Source of the DNA: CAIMWS01 sp964409245
GTDB taxonomy: Bacteria > Verrucomicrobiota > Verrucomicrobiia > Limisphaerales > UBA1319
DNA length: 64,000 bases
NCBI GenBank assembly: GCA_964409245.1
Contig: CAYPCQ010000034.1
Span: 4,546 to 68,545, forward strand
Direction of reading: 5' to 3'
Shown: in pieces, positions 8,224 to 16,590 of the stretch
How the letters are laid out: each line of letters opens with the position of its first letter
How positions within the stretch are numbered: position 1 is the first letter of the stretch
Position numbers and translations under genes: made by a program
Notes under the pieces: model-generated
Database searches by the model: none
The model's input: the letters and a program-made list of their open reading frames with translations, nothing else
Told to the model about the DNA's origin: nothing

Positions 8224-11200
8224 ATGAAGTTGAATAGTTCCATCTTTCGGCGTTGGACGGGAGCGGCCTTGGGTTTGGCCCTTTCGTTTTCGGTTCAGGC
8301 GGCCTCCAAGGCTAACCTGTTTCCATCCGGGCTCCGCTGTGAATACCTGGTGAACCCGTTGAACATCGGCGACCTCAGTCCACGGTTGAGCTGGATTGTT
8401 GAATCCGCCCAACGGGGCCAGGCGCAAACTGCCTACCAAATCCAGGTGGCCACCAGCGCTGACCAGCTAAAACGCAACCTGGCTGATTTATGGGACTCGG
8501 GGAAAATTGCGAGCGATGAAACGATCGGGGTGCCCTATGCTGGCCAACCCCTGTGCTCTGCCCAGCGTTGTTTTTGGCGGATCAAGGTTTGGGACAAAAA
8601 CGACCAACCCTCCCCGTGGAGCCAGCCCGCTTTCTGGGGCATGGGCCTTTTGGAAGCCTCCAATTGGGAAGCCGAGTGGATTGGCTACGACAAACCCCGC
8701 CAGGTGCAAACTCCCGAGGCTCCCATGGAGGGTGCCAAATGGATCTGGTTTGCCGCCGATCCCACACCCAATGCCCCCAAGGCAGCCCGCGTCTTTATGA
8801 CGACTTTCCTGCTTCCGGTGGATCAAAAGGTGGAAAAAGCCGATTTATGGGTGACGGCCGACGACAGCTTTTCATTCAACGTCAACGGCAAGCTGGCCGC
8901 CTCCACTGAGTCCGGCAACGAGGGCTGGAGAAACGTCCAGCAGATCGACCTGTCCACTTTCGTCAAAAATGGTGAAAACATGGTGACCGTCCAGGTCGAA
9001 AACGCCACGGAAAGTCCCGCCGGTTTGCTCGCCAAACTCATCGTCCAAATTTCCGGCCAGAAAGCCGTGCAAGTGGTCACCGATGGCAAATGGCGCGCCA
9101 CGGACCAGCCAGGAACCAATTGGCATACCCGCGAGATAGGCGCCAGCGAATGGCCTGGCTGCCGGGTCATCGGTGACTATGGCGTGCAGCCTTGGGGACA
9201 ACTCAGTGCCACCGAGGTATTCACTCCGCCACCGGTATTGCTGCGCAGCAGCCTGTTCCAAGTCCCCAAACCGTTGAAACGCGCCACGTTATTTGCCACC
9301 GGCCTCGGCTGGTTCGATTGCTACCTCAATGGCGCGCGCGTTTCCGATGACCGCCTCAACCCGGGATGGACCGACTATAACAAACGTGTTTATTACCGGG
9401 CCTACGATGTCACGCCGCTCCTCAAATCGGGCCGGAACATCATGGGAGCGGTTTTGGCGGATGGCTGGTATTGCGGTTATATCGGTGGCGGGCACAAACG
9501 GGAGCATTACGGGAAGAATCCTCGTTTTCGCGGCCAGCTGCTGATCGAATTCGCAGACGGATCCAAAACGGTGGTTTCCAGCGGCGCCAATTGGAAAGCC
9601 GCCACGGGTCCAACCTTGGCCGCCGACATCCTGATGGGTGAAACTTATGACGCCCGACTGGCGAATATTGCCTGGTCGGTCGCCGATTTTAACGATCAGG
9701 CATGGGAATCCGTCAACACCGGGGCGGAAGTCAAACCGCTGGTTCAGCCACACCCCGGCCCCGCGGTGCGCACGGTCACCCACTTAAAACCCGTCTCTTT
9801 CAAAGAAACCAAACCGGGCGTTTACGTGCTGGATATGGGGCAAAACTTTGCCGGAGTGGTTCGCCTTAAGACCACGGGCGCCCCGGGCCAGCAAATCACC
9901 CTCCGCTATGCCGAACGCCTTAATCCGGATGGGACCATTTACACCACCAACCTGCGCAGCGCCAAGGCCACCGACATTTATTTCTGCCACGGCAAGGGCG
10001 TGGAGCTGTGGGAACCCAGGTTTACCTTCCACGGCTTTCAGTATGTCGAAGTCACCGGCCTCTCCAAAGCCCCGGTGGAAGACACCATCACCGGGATTGC
10101 TTTGAGCAGCGACACCGCGCTGGCGGGTGGTTTCGAGACGAACGACCCCATGCTCAACAAACTGCACAACAACATCCTTTGGACCCAGCGCGCTAATTTC
10201 ATCGATATCCCCACCGATTGCCCGCAGCGCGATGAGCGGCTCGGCTGGACCGGCGATGCCCAGGTCTATGTCCGCACCGCCACCTTGAACACTGACGTCC
10301 AGGCCTTCTTCTCCAAGTGGCTGGTCGATTTGACCGATGGCCAGCGGGCCGATGGGCAATTCCCCATGGTGGCCCCGGTTAAAGTCGCCGGTGATGACGG
10401 CGGCCCGGCTTGGGCGGATGCCGGGGTGATTTGCCCCTGGACCATTTATGAAGTCTATGGCGACAAGCGCCTCCTGGAGCGCCAATACGATTCGATGGTC
10501 CGCTTCATTGACTTCTGCAAGAAACGGAGCAACGAAAACCTGCTGCCACCTACGAACTACCATTGCTTTGGCGATTGGCTTTCCATCAAAGCCGAAACCC
10601 CGAAGGATGTCATCTATACTGCGTATTTCGCCGGCGCCACACGCCTGGTGGGGCGCGCTGCGGAGGTTTTGGGCAAAGCTGATGATGTGGCCAGGTTCCG
10701 CGAGCTTTATAACCAGATAAAAACTTCCTTCAATAAGGAATATGTGGATAAAAAGGGCCGTATCAAAGGCAACACCCAGGCCTGCTATGTGTTGGCACTG
10801 GCGTTTGACCTGGTTGACACCACCAATTACGCCGCCGCCACGCAATACCTGGTGGAGGACATTCAAAACCGGGGCTGGCATCTTTCCACCGGCTTTATCG
10901 GCACGAAGGATTTGATGCTCGTCCTGGCTAAAACGGGGCGCATTAATGAAGCCTACCGGCTCCTGCACAATGATTCATTCCCTTCCTGGGGATTTTCCAT
11001 AAAACATGGCGCCACCAGCATCTGGGAACGCTGGGATGGATGGACACCGGAGAAGGGCTTTCAAGATCCAGGCATGAACTCCTTCGCTCATTATTCCTTC
11101 GGGGCGGTTTACCAATGGATGGTCGAAAACATAGGTGGCATTCGCAACAACGGCCCCGCCTACAAAAAAATTATCATCGCGCCTCAACCCGGCGGCCGGG

Positions 11201-11475
11201 TGGATAACGCGCAGGTATATTACCAAAGCATCCGGGGAAAAATCCAAACCACCTGGAAACAAAGTGGATCCACTTTGATTCTCGAAGTATTGATCCCGGC
11301 CAATACCACCGCCACGGTGATCATTCCCGCGTTTGCCATCGAGGATGTGACCGAAAGTGGCAAACCCATCAAAGAAGTACCCGGCATTCAATTCGTCCGC
11401 ATGGAGAAAAACCGGATTGTTTTAGAGGTGCCTTCGGGTCTGTACAATTTTATATCCAGTCACTCCATTTACTAA
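8224..11475 (+). CDS. Secreted alpha-L-rhamnosidase, GH78
   Basis: 1083 residues from the ATG at 8224, preceded by an AAGGTGAG ribosome site (an in-frame GTG lies at 8215). A signal peptide (about 1-27, ending SVQA) directs export. N-terminal beta domains include an inserted carbohydrate-binding-like segment (about 170-310). The GH78 (alpha/alpha)6 barrel follows, with DCPQRDERLGWTGDAQ (about 660) carrying the general-acid Glu and SIWERWDGWTPEKGF (about 935) carrying the base Glu, then a C-terminal beta sandwich. It cleaves terminal alpha-L-rhamnose from pectin, gums or algal polysaccharides. Position directly behind rhaT supports this substrate. All expected catalytic blocks are intact. Confidence 0.95.
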   Translation: MKLNSSIFRRWTGAALGLALSFSVQAASKANLFPSGLRCEYLVNPLNIGDLSPRLSWIVESAQRGQAQTAYQIQVATSADQLKRNLADLWDSGKIASDETIGVPYAGQPLCSAQRCFWRIKVWDKNDQPSPWSQPAFWGMGLLEASNWEAEWIGYDKPRQVQTPEAPMEGAKWIWFAADPTPNAPKAARVFMTTFLLPVDQKVEKADLWVTADDSFSFNVNGKLAASTESGNEGWRNVQQIDLSTFVKNGENMVTVQVENATESPAGLLAKLIVQISGQKAVQVVTDGKWRATDQPGTNWHTREIGASEWPGCRVIGDYGVQPWGQLSATEVFTPPPVLLRSSLFQVPKPLKRATLFATGLGWFDCYLNGARVSDDRLNPGWTDYNKRVYYRAYDVTPLLKSGRNIMGAVLADGWYCGYIGGGHKREHYGKNPRFRGQLLIEFADGSKTVVSSGANWKAATGPTLAADILMGETYDARLANIAWSVADFNDQAWESVNTGAEVKPLVQPHPGPAVRTVTHLKPVSFKETKPGVYVLDMGQNFAGVVRLKTTGAPGQQITLRYAERLNPDGTIYTTNLRSAKATDIYFCHGKGVELWEPRFTFHGFQYVEVTGLSKAPVEDTITGIALSSDTALAGGFETNDPMLNKLHNNILWTQRANFIDIPTDCPQRDERLGWTGDAQVYVRTATLNTDVQAFFSKWLVDLTDGQRADGQFPMVAPVKVAGDDGGPAWADAGVICPWTIYEVYGDKRLLERQYDSMVRFIDFCKKRSNENLLPPTNYHCFGDWLSIKAETPKDVIYTAYFAGATRLVGRAAEVLGKADDVARFRELYNQIKTSFNKEYVDKKGRIKGNTQACYVLALAFDLVDTTNYAAATQYLVEDIQNRGWHLSTGFIGTKDLMLVLAKTGRINEAYRLLHNDSFPSWGFSIKHGATSIWERWDGWTPEKGFQDPGMNSFAHYSFGAVYQWMVENIGGIRNNGPAYKKIIIAPQPGGRVDNAQVYYQSIRGKIQTTWKQSGSTLILEVLIPANTTATVIIPAFAIEDVTESGKPIKEVPGIQFVRMEKNRIVLEVPSGLYNFISSHSIY

Positions 11476-11485
11476 AGATTATTGG

Positions 11486-11519
11486 GCGGGCTGGAGAGGC
11501 TTATTCCCCCCCAGCCCGC
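11486..11519 (+). terminator. Intercistronic hairpin between GH78 gene and lutA
   Basis: Nine-base inverted repeat (11486-11494 and 11511-11519) with a 16-base loop, just after the GH78 stop. No T-run follows (CCCTTTC), so partial termination or mRNA stabilisation is more likely than a full stop. It resembles the hairpin after rhaA in placement. Confidence 0.45.
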
Positions 11520-11557
11520 TCCCTTTCAAAATTGAAGGGGCCGGCTGGTTTATTTCC

Positions 11558-12277
11558 ATGAAAGCAACCTTGTTCATACCTTGTTTTATCGACCAGTTCT
11601 ATCCCCAGGTCGGGGTGGGAGTGGTCAAAATCCTGCGGAAGCTGGGACATGCTGTCGATTTTCCCGACCAGCAAACCTGCTGTGGCCAGCCCGCTTTCAA
11701 CTCCGGCCTCTGGGATCAGGCACGCTCGGTAGCGGAGCACGCCTTGGACGTGTTTCGGCAAGCCGAAGTGATCGTCACCCCGTCTGGCTCCTGCGGGGCG
11801 ATGATGAAAATCCATTACCCGGAATTGTTCCAAAACACGCCGCGCTATCAGGAGGCTTGCGAACTGGCCTCAAAAATTTACGAGTTCTCCCAATTCCTGG
11901 TCAACAAGCTTGGGGTGACTGACTTTGGCGCCACCTTTAAAGGGAAGGTCACCTTTCATGATGGCTGCCATGGGCTGCGGGGATTGGGTGTGAAAGATGA
12001 ACCTCGGGTTTTGCTCCAACAGGTCCGGGGATTGGAACTTCTGGAGCTGAAACCGGCTGAAACCTGCTGCGGGTTTGGCGGCACGTTTGCCGTCAAGTAT
12101 CCTCAGATTTCCTCCGCCATGGGAGATTCCAAATGCTCGGCGGTCTTGGAAACCGGGGCGGATTATGTCGTTTCCAACGATTCCAGTTGCCTGATGCACA
12201 TCCAAGGCATGCTGACCCGCCAGAATAAACCCATCCGCAGCCTCCATTTAGCGGAAGTTCTCGCCCATTCGTTATGA
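11558..12277 (+). CDS. lutA: L-lactate oxidation complex subunit LutA
   Basis: 239 residues, the usual length. Two CCG-type cysteine domains: QQTCCGQPAFNSG (about 45) plus GSCGAMM, and HDGCHGLRGLG (about 140) with AETCCGFGGTF (about 170), which hold iron-sulfur or disulfide-reductase-like centres. With LutB and LutC it oxidises L-lactate to pyruvate in the cytoplasm. Here lactate would come from L-lactaldehyde, the product of rhamnulose-1-phosphate cleavage, so the genes close the rhamnose pathway. The stop overlaps the lutB ATG by four bases (ATGA), showing translational coupling. Confidence 0.94.
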   Translation: MKATLFIPCFIDQFYPQVGVGVVKILRKLGHAVDFPDQQTCCGQPAFNSGLWDQARSVAEHALDVFRQAEVIVTPSGSCGAMMKIHYPELFQNTPRYQEACELASKIYEFSQFLVNKLGVTDFGATFKGKVTFHDGCHGLRGLGVKDEPRVLLQQVRGLELLELKPAETCCGFGGTFAVKYPQISSAMGDSKCSAVLETGADYVVSNDSSCLMHIQGMLTRQNKPIRSLHLAEVLAHSL

Positions 12278-13677
12278 CTACTGCAGCCCGGCAATTCAAA
12301 GGCGAAGCCAATCGTTACACTGCCGATTTGACCCATCGGCACTGGATTCAAAAGGCTTTGAGCGGCTACGAGGTCAAACGTGATGAGAACAAGGGGCGTT
12401 TTCAGGATTGGGAGTCCGCCCGCCAGGCGGCCGCCCAAATAAAACACGAAGTCATCAACCACCTGGACCAATACCTGGCTCAATTCGTAAAAAATATTGA
12501 AGCCCGGGGGGCGGTTGTTTTTTGGGCCAGCGATGCGCAGGAAGCCCGGGATTACATTGTCGAAGTGGCCCGCAAAAACCAGGTGCGCAGCATCGTTAAA
12601 TCCAAGAGCATGACCACCGAGGAAATCCACTTGAATCCGGCCCTGCAATCCGCTGGATTCGAGGTGGTGGAAACCGATCTCGGCGAATTCATCGTGCAAT
12701 TGCGCGATGAAGCTCCCTATCACCTCGTCTTTCCCGCCATGCATTTAACCCGGGATCAAATCAGCGAGATTTTCCAGCAAAAACTGGGCGCCGCGCCCGT
12801 AAAGGATCCCGAGCAATTGACGATGATCGCCCGCGGGGTGATGCGCCAAAAGTTTTGCCAGGCGGATATGGGGATCAGCGGAGTCAATTTTGGGGTGGCC
12901 GATACGGGAATGATTTCCATCACGGAAAATGAGGGCAACGCCCGCTTGTCCACTTCCCTGCCCCGTGTGCATGTGGCCGTGATGGGTCTCGAAAAAATCA
13001 TGCGCAGCATGGATGATCTGGCCCTGTTCCTGCCCATGCTGGCCACCGCCGGGGCCGGCCAGTTGATTTCTGGTTATAACACCCTTTATGCCGGCCCCCG
13101 GGCGGCTGACGAATGCGATGGCCCCCAGCAATTCCATATCGTCCTGCTGGACAACGGGCGCACCCGCCTGCTGGCCGATGCCGAGCAGCGCGACGCCTTG
13201 CATTGCATCCGCTGTGGCGCCTGCTTGAATGTCTGCCCCATTTTCCGCAATGTGGGCGGCCATTCTTACGGCACCACCTACCAGGGTCCTATTGGCTCGG
13301 TGATTACCCCGCACCTGCGCGGCTTGCTCGAGTGGAAGCACCTGTCTTTTGCCTCCTCATTGTGCGGTGCCTGCACCCAGGCCTGCCCGGTTAAAATCGA
13401 TTTGCACCACCATCTCCTCCAAAACCGGCGCAACGCCACCCAGGCGCACCCCTCCTGGCTCGAAAAGCTCATGTTCGGCGCTTTCTCGATCGTCATGCGC
13501 CGGGCGGCGCTTTACCGGCTCGCCATGTTCATGGGCAAGCTCTTCCAACCGCTGCATCCTTTGGTCAAAGGCACCGCCGTGGACCCCGTAAAAGCCTGGA
13601 CCCGCACCCGCGAAACGCCACCTTTCGCCAAAACCAGCTTCCGCTCCTGGTGGCGCGATCAACAAAAAGACGCCTGA
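12274..13677 (+). CDS. lutB: L-lactate oxidation iron-sulfur subunit LutB
   Basis: 467 residues. The N-terminal two thirds are the LutB (DUF162-like) core with the GISGVNFGVADTG block (about 200). Then comes the ferredoxin-like pair: CIRCGACLNVCPIF (about 311) and SLCGACTQACPVKID (about 365), which bind two [4Fe-4S] clusters. It passes electrons from lactate oxidation, with LutA and LutC. A C-terminal amphipathic tail is present, as in the family. Start is fixed by the ATGA overlap with lutA; lutC begins two bases after the stop. Confidence 0.95.
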   Translation: MTTAARQFKGEANRYTADLTHRHWIQKALSGYEVKRDENKGRFQDWESARQAAAQIKHEVINHLDQYLAQFVKNIEARGAVVFWASDAQEARDYIVEVARKNQVRSIVKSKSMTTEEIHLNPALQSAGFEVVETDLGEFIVQLRDEAPYHLVFPAMHLTRDQISEIFQQKLGAAPVKDPEQLTMIARGVMRQKFCQADMGISGVNFGVADTGMISITENEGNARLSTSLPRVHVAVMGLEKIMRSMDDLALFLPMLATAGAGQLISGYNTLYAGPRAADECDGPQQFHIVLLDNGRTRLLADAEQRDALHCIRCGACLNVCPIFRNVGGHSYGTTYQGPIGSVITPHLRGLLEWKHLSFASSLCGACTQACPVKIDLHHHLLQNRRNATQAHPSWLEKLMFGAFSIVMRRAALYRLAMFMGKLFQPLHPLVKGTAVDPVKAWTRTRETPPFAKTSFRSWWRDQQKDA

Positions 13678-13679
13678 TT

Positions 13680-14363
13680 ATGGCCACTCAAGAAAACATC
13701 CTGGGGCGAATCCGTGAAGCGCTCCGCGTCCCCGCGGCAGTTCCCGGGCAATTGCACGGAGACCACTCGCTGGTCCCCACCGATTCAGCCGCTTTCCGGA
13801 AATATCTTCCCAAAACGGGCGCTGATTTCGAGGAAAACTGCCAGCTCTTTGCCGCCAACGCTGCGGGCCTGAAGGCGGACTTTGTGCGCCTGCCACACTT
13901 CACCGCCGCTGCCGCCGCGGTCAAGGAAATCGCCAGCCGTGAAAGCTGGCGCCGCCTGGCTACCCATCGCTGTGCGGCCACTGACGCGGTCTGCCAGAGC
14001 CTGGGTTTGGATTTGCTCTATACCGACCAGCCCTGCCCCACCGCCGATCTGGAAAAATGCGAGGCCGGCCTGTCCGCCTGTGAAGCGCTCGTTGGCCAGA
14101 CTGGCAGCGTCCTGATCACCAACCGCAGCTGCGGAGGACGTGCCCTTTCCGTTCTGCCTCCGCATCATGTCGTGGTGGCCACCCGCGAACAGCTATTGCC
14201 AGACCTGCCGGCCGCTTTCGCTCACCTCCGCCAGAAATACCAGGCTAATTTCCCCAGCTGCATTTCCTTTATCACCGGCCCCAGCCGCACTGGCGATATT
14301 GAACGCATTCTGGTCTTGGGCGCCCATGGCCCGAAAAAACTGACGATCCTGCTCGTCGGCTGA
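13680..14363 (+). CDS. lutC: L-lactate oxidation subunit LutC
   Basis: 227 residues from the ATG at 13680, two bases after the lutB stop (MATQENILGRIREALRV). LutC/DUF162 signs are the GQTGSVLITNRSCGGR stretch near residue 140 followed by LSVLPPHHVVV, and a FITGPSRTGDIERILVLGAHGP-type end where the family binds an anion or nucleotide. Needed with LutA and LutB for growth on lactate in Bacillus subtilis; its exact chemical part is unsettled. Upstream codons in this frame (from 13650) overlap lutB and are not used here. Confidence 0.94.
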   Translation: MATQENILGRIREALRVPAAVPGQLHGDHSLVPTDSAAFRKYLPKTGADFEENCQLFAANAAGLKADFVRLPHFTAAAAAVKEIASRESWRRLATHRCAATDAVCQSLGLDLLYTDQPCPTADLEKCEAGLSACEALVGQTGSVLITNRSCGGRALSVLPPHHVVVATREQLLPDLPAAFAHLRQKYQANFPSCISFITGPSRTGDIERILVLGAHGPKKLTILLVG

Positions 14364-14385
14364 AACCCATATTGCGAAACATCTT

Positions 14386-15246
14386 ATGCCTGAAACAATT
14401 TCCCGCCGTTCGTTCCTCGGGCGGATGGCCGCCGCCTGCGCAGCCGGGCCTGGTTTGTATGCCAACTCAATGGCAGCCACCGAAACCGCGGATTTCGATT
14501 TCCCATTGGTCGATCTCCACGTTCATCTCGACAATTCAACCCTGGATAAAGTCGTCGCACTTTCCAAGCAGCTCGGCATCAAATTTGGGATCGTGGAACA
14601 CGCTGGCACCAAGGAAAATAAATATCCCGTGGTGTTGAGCAATGATGAGGAACTCACCCAATATTTGGACCGCCTTGAAGGCAAGCCGGTTTATAAGGGA
14701 GTTCAAGCTGAATGGGTGGACTGGATGAGTTGCTTCTCCAAAGGCGTTTTAATCCGCTTGGATTACGTGCTCACCGATGCCATGACGATCCGGAATGCTT
14801 CCGGCCAGCGCGTAAAAATGTGGGAATCCGGATTTGAAACCGGCGAAAAACAAAAATTCATGGACCGGTACGTGGATTGGCACGTTGAAATCATGGCCAC
14901 CGAGCCCTTGGATGTTTTTGCCAACCTGACCTGGCTGCCCGCCACCTTGATGCCTGAATACGACACCCTCTGGACCACGCAACGAACGGAAAAAATCATC
15001 CGGGCTGCGCTTCAATATGGAGTGGCTTTGGAGATCAGTTCCAGCTTCAAGGCGCCCAGGCTGGAATTCCTTAAAACGGCCAAAGCGGCCGGCGCCAAAT
15101 TTTCCTTGGGGTCTAATGGCCGTTATCCCAACATGGGCAAGCTGAATTATTCACTCAGCATGGCCCGTTCCCTTGGGCTCCAGCGCCAGAATATGTTTGT
15201 TCCGCCAGCGGATGGGCAAAAAGCCGTGCAACGGCGCAAGTTTTAA
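14386..15246 (+). CDS. Tat-exported PHP/amidohydrolase-type metal hydrolase
   Basis: 286 residues with a twin-arginine signal (SRRSFLGRMAAA, residues 5-16), so export in folded form is likely. The mature start FPLVDLHVHLDNSTL has the HxH pair typical of PHP and amidohydrolase metal centres; IVEHAG, WHVEIMA and SLGSNGRYPNMG give further likely ligands. It lies 22 bases after lutC within the rhamnose run. The substrate is unknown. A phosphoesterase or lactone/amide hydrolase acting in the periplasm on a breakdown product is possible, but nothing in the sequence decides it. Confidence 0.72.
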   Translation: MPETISRRSFLGRMAAACAAGPGLYANSMAATETADFDFPLVDLHVHLDNSTLDKVVALSKQLGIKFGIVEHAGTKENKYPVVLSNDEELTQYLDRLEGKPVYKGVQAEWVDWMSCFSKGVLIRLDYVLTDAMTIRNASGQRVKMWESGFETGEKQKFMDRYVDWHVEIMATEPLDVFANLTWLPATLMPEYDTLWTTQRTEKIIRAALQYGVALEISSSFKAPRLEFLKTAKAAGAKFSLGSNGRYPNMGKLNYSLSMARSLGLQRQNMFVPPADGQKAVQRRKF

Positions 15247-15264
15247 CCACACCTATTTTGCACC

Positions 15265-16563
15265 ATGAATCCGTTTCGCTTCCGCCTCTGGAGTGCCGCC
15301 GCCCTCTGCCTATGCCTGGCCAATTTTTCCCGCGGCCAGGAGTTGTTGGTCACGCCCCGCAACCAGCAGGCTGTTTACCAGCCCAAACAAAGCATCCAAT
15401 GGAATGTTCAATGCCAGGGAGCTACTGTCTCTGAAGCCAGCTACGTCTTGAAACTGGGCGGCTTGGCGGAAATAGCTCACGGAAGTATTTCACTAACCGA
15501 TGGGCAAGGCCAAGTCGATGCTATGCTGGAGGATCCCGGCTGGCTCCTGGCTGAAGTCAGTGTCAAACTTACGGATGGCAAGCAACTGAAAGCCCTCGGT
15601 GGCGCCTTGGTTTCACCCGGGAAAATCACCCCTGCCCTGCCGCCACCAGAAGATTTCGATGCTTTTTGGGGTGAACAACTGAAGGTTCTGGCCGCCGTCC
15701 CGATGAATGCCCGGTTGGAACCAGCAACCATCGGCAAACCGGAAATCAGCTACTTCCATATCACCATGGATAATATCCGGGAATCCAAGATCCGCGGCCA
15801 GTTGGCCAGGCCAGTCCAAGGCGAAAAAATGCCCGCCCTGCTCATTGTTCAATGGGCCGGAGTTTATCCCCTGCAAAAAAACTGGGTGCTGGACCGCGCC
15901 GCAGAAGGCTGGCTGGTGCTGAATATCAACGCCCACGACCTGCCGATCGATAAGCCGGAGTCATTTTACACCCAGCAAGCCAGTGGTCCTCTCCAGGATT
16001 ACCCCGCCATTGGCAACGACGATCGTGAAACCAGCTATTTTTTGCGAATGTACCTTTCCTGTTATCGGGCGGCTCAATACCTGGCGGAACGCCCGGATTG
16101 GGACGGCCATACGCTGGTGGTGACGGGTGGCAGCCAGGGCGGTCTGCAATCCCTTTTAACCGCCGCCCTGCATCCCAAAATCACCGCCGCCCTGGCCAGT
16201 GTCCCGGCGGGCTGCGATCTCAATGGCCCCCAGGCCAAACGCATTCCAGGCTGGCCTTCCTGGTATTGGAAAACCCGTGGCAAGGATGAGGCCAAAGTGC
16301 GCCATGCCGCCCGATATTTCGACATCGTCAATTTCGCTCCCAGGATAAATTGCCCGATCTTGGTGGGCGTGGGATTGATCGATACCGTCTGTCCGCCTCC
16401 CGGGATTTTCGCCGCCCTGAACCAGGTGCGGGGCCCCATGGAAGTGGTCCTATTGCCGCTCGGGGAGCATGGCGACAAAAAAGGATCGCATCGCGCATAC
16501 AACCTTCGCTTTAGCGCCTGGAACCAGGCGCTGGTAAAAGGTCTGCCTGCCCCATTGAAATAG
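15265..16563 (+). CDS. Secreted acetyl xylan esterase-like protein (CE7/AXE1 family)
   Basis: 432 residues with a signal peptide (about 1-24, ending FSRG). An Ig-like N-terminal domain (about 25-125) precedes an alpha/beta hydrolase of the acetyl xylan esterase/cephalosporin-C deacetylase family. The nucleophile elbow is TGGSQGGLQS (Ser at about 295), the Asp is in GLIDTVCPPPG and the His in PLGEHGD. Such enzymes take acetyl groups from hemicellulose or pectin oligomers. It follows the PHP gene by 18 bases. With the SASA esterase at 2674 it suggests that the target polysaccharide is acetylated. Substrate preference is not readable. Confidence 0.87.
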   Translation: MNPFRFRLWSAAALCLCLANFSRGQELLVTPRNQQAVYQPKQSIQWNVQCQGATVSEASYVLKLGGLAEIAHGSISLTDGQGQVDAMLEDPGWLLAEVSVKLTDGKQLKALGGALVSPGKITPALPPPEDFDAFWGEQLKVLAAVPMNARLEPATIGKPEISYFHITMDNIRESKIRGQLARPVQGEKMPALLIVQWAGVYPLQKNWVLDRAAEGWLVLNINAHDLPIDKPESFYTQQASGPLQDYPAIGNDDRETSYFLRMYLSCYRAAQYLAERPDWDGHTLVVTGGSQGGLQSLLTAALHPKITAALASVPAGCDLNGPQAKRIPGWPSWYWKTRGKDEAKVRHAARYFDIVNFAPRINCPILVGVGLIDTVCPPPGIFAALNQVRGPMEVVLLPLGEHGDKKGSHRAYNLRFSAWNQALVKGLPAPLK

Positions 16564-16590
16564 CCTTTTACCCCCAATGCCAGACCAATC

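Noticed and set aside
9784..10968. 394-codon minus-strand frame inside the GH78 gene
   Set aside because: Shadow of a high-GC coding frame; the plus strand holds intact GH78 catalytic motifs.
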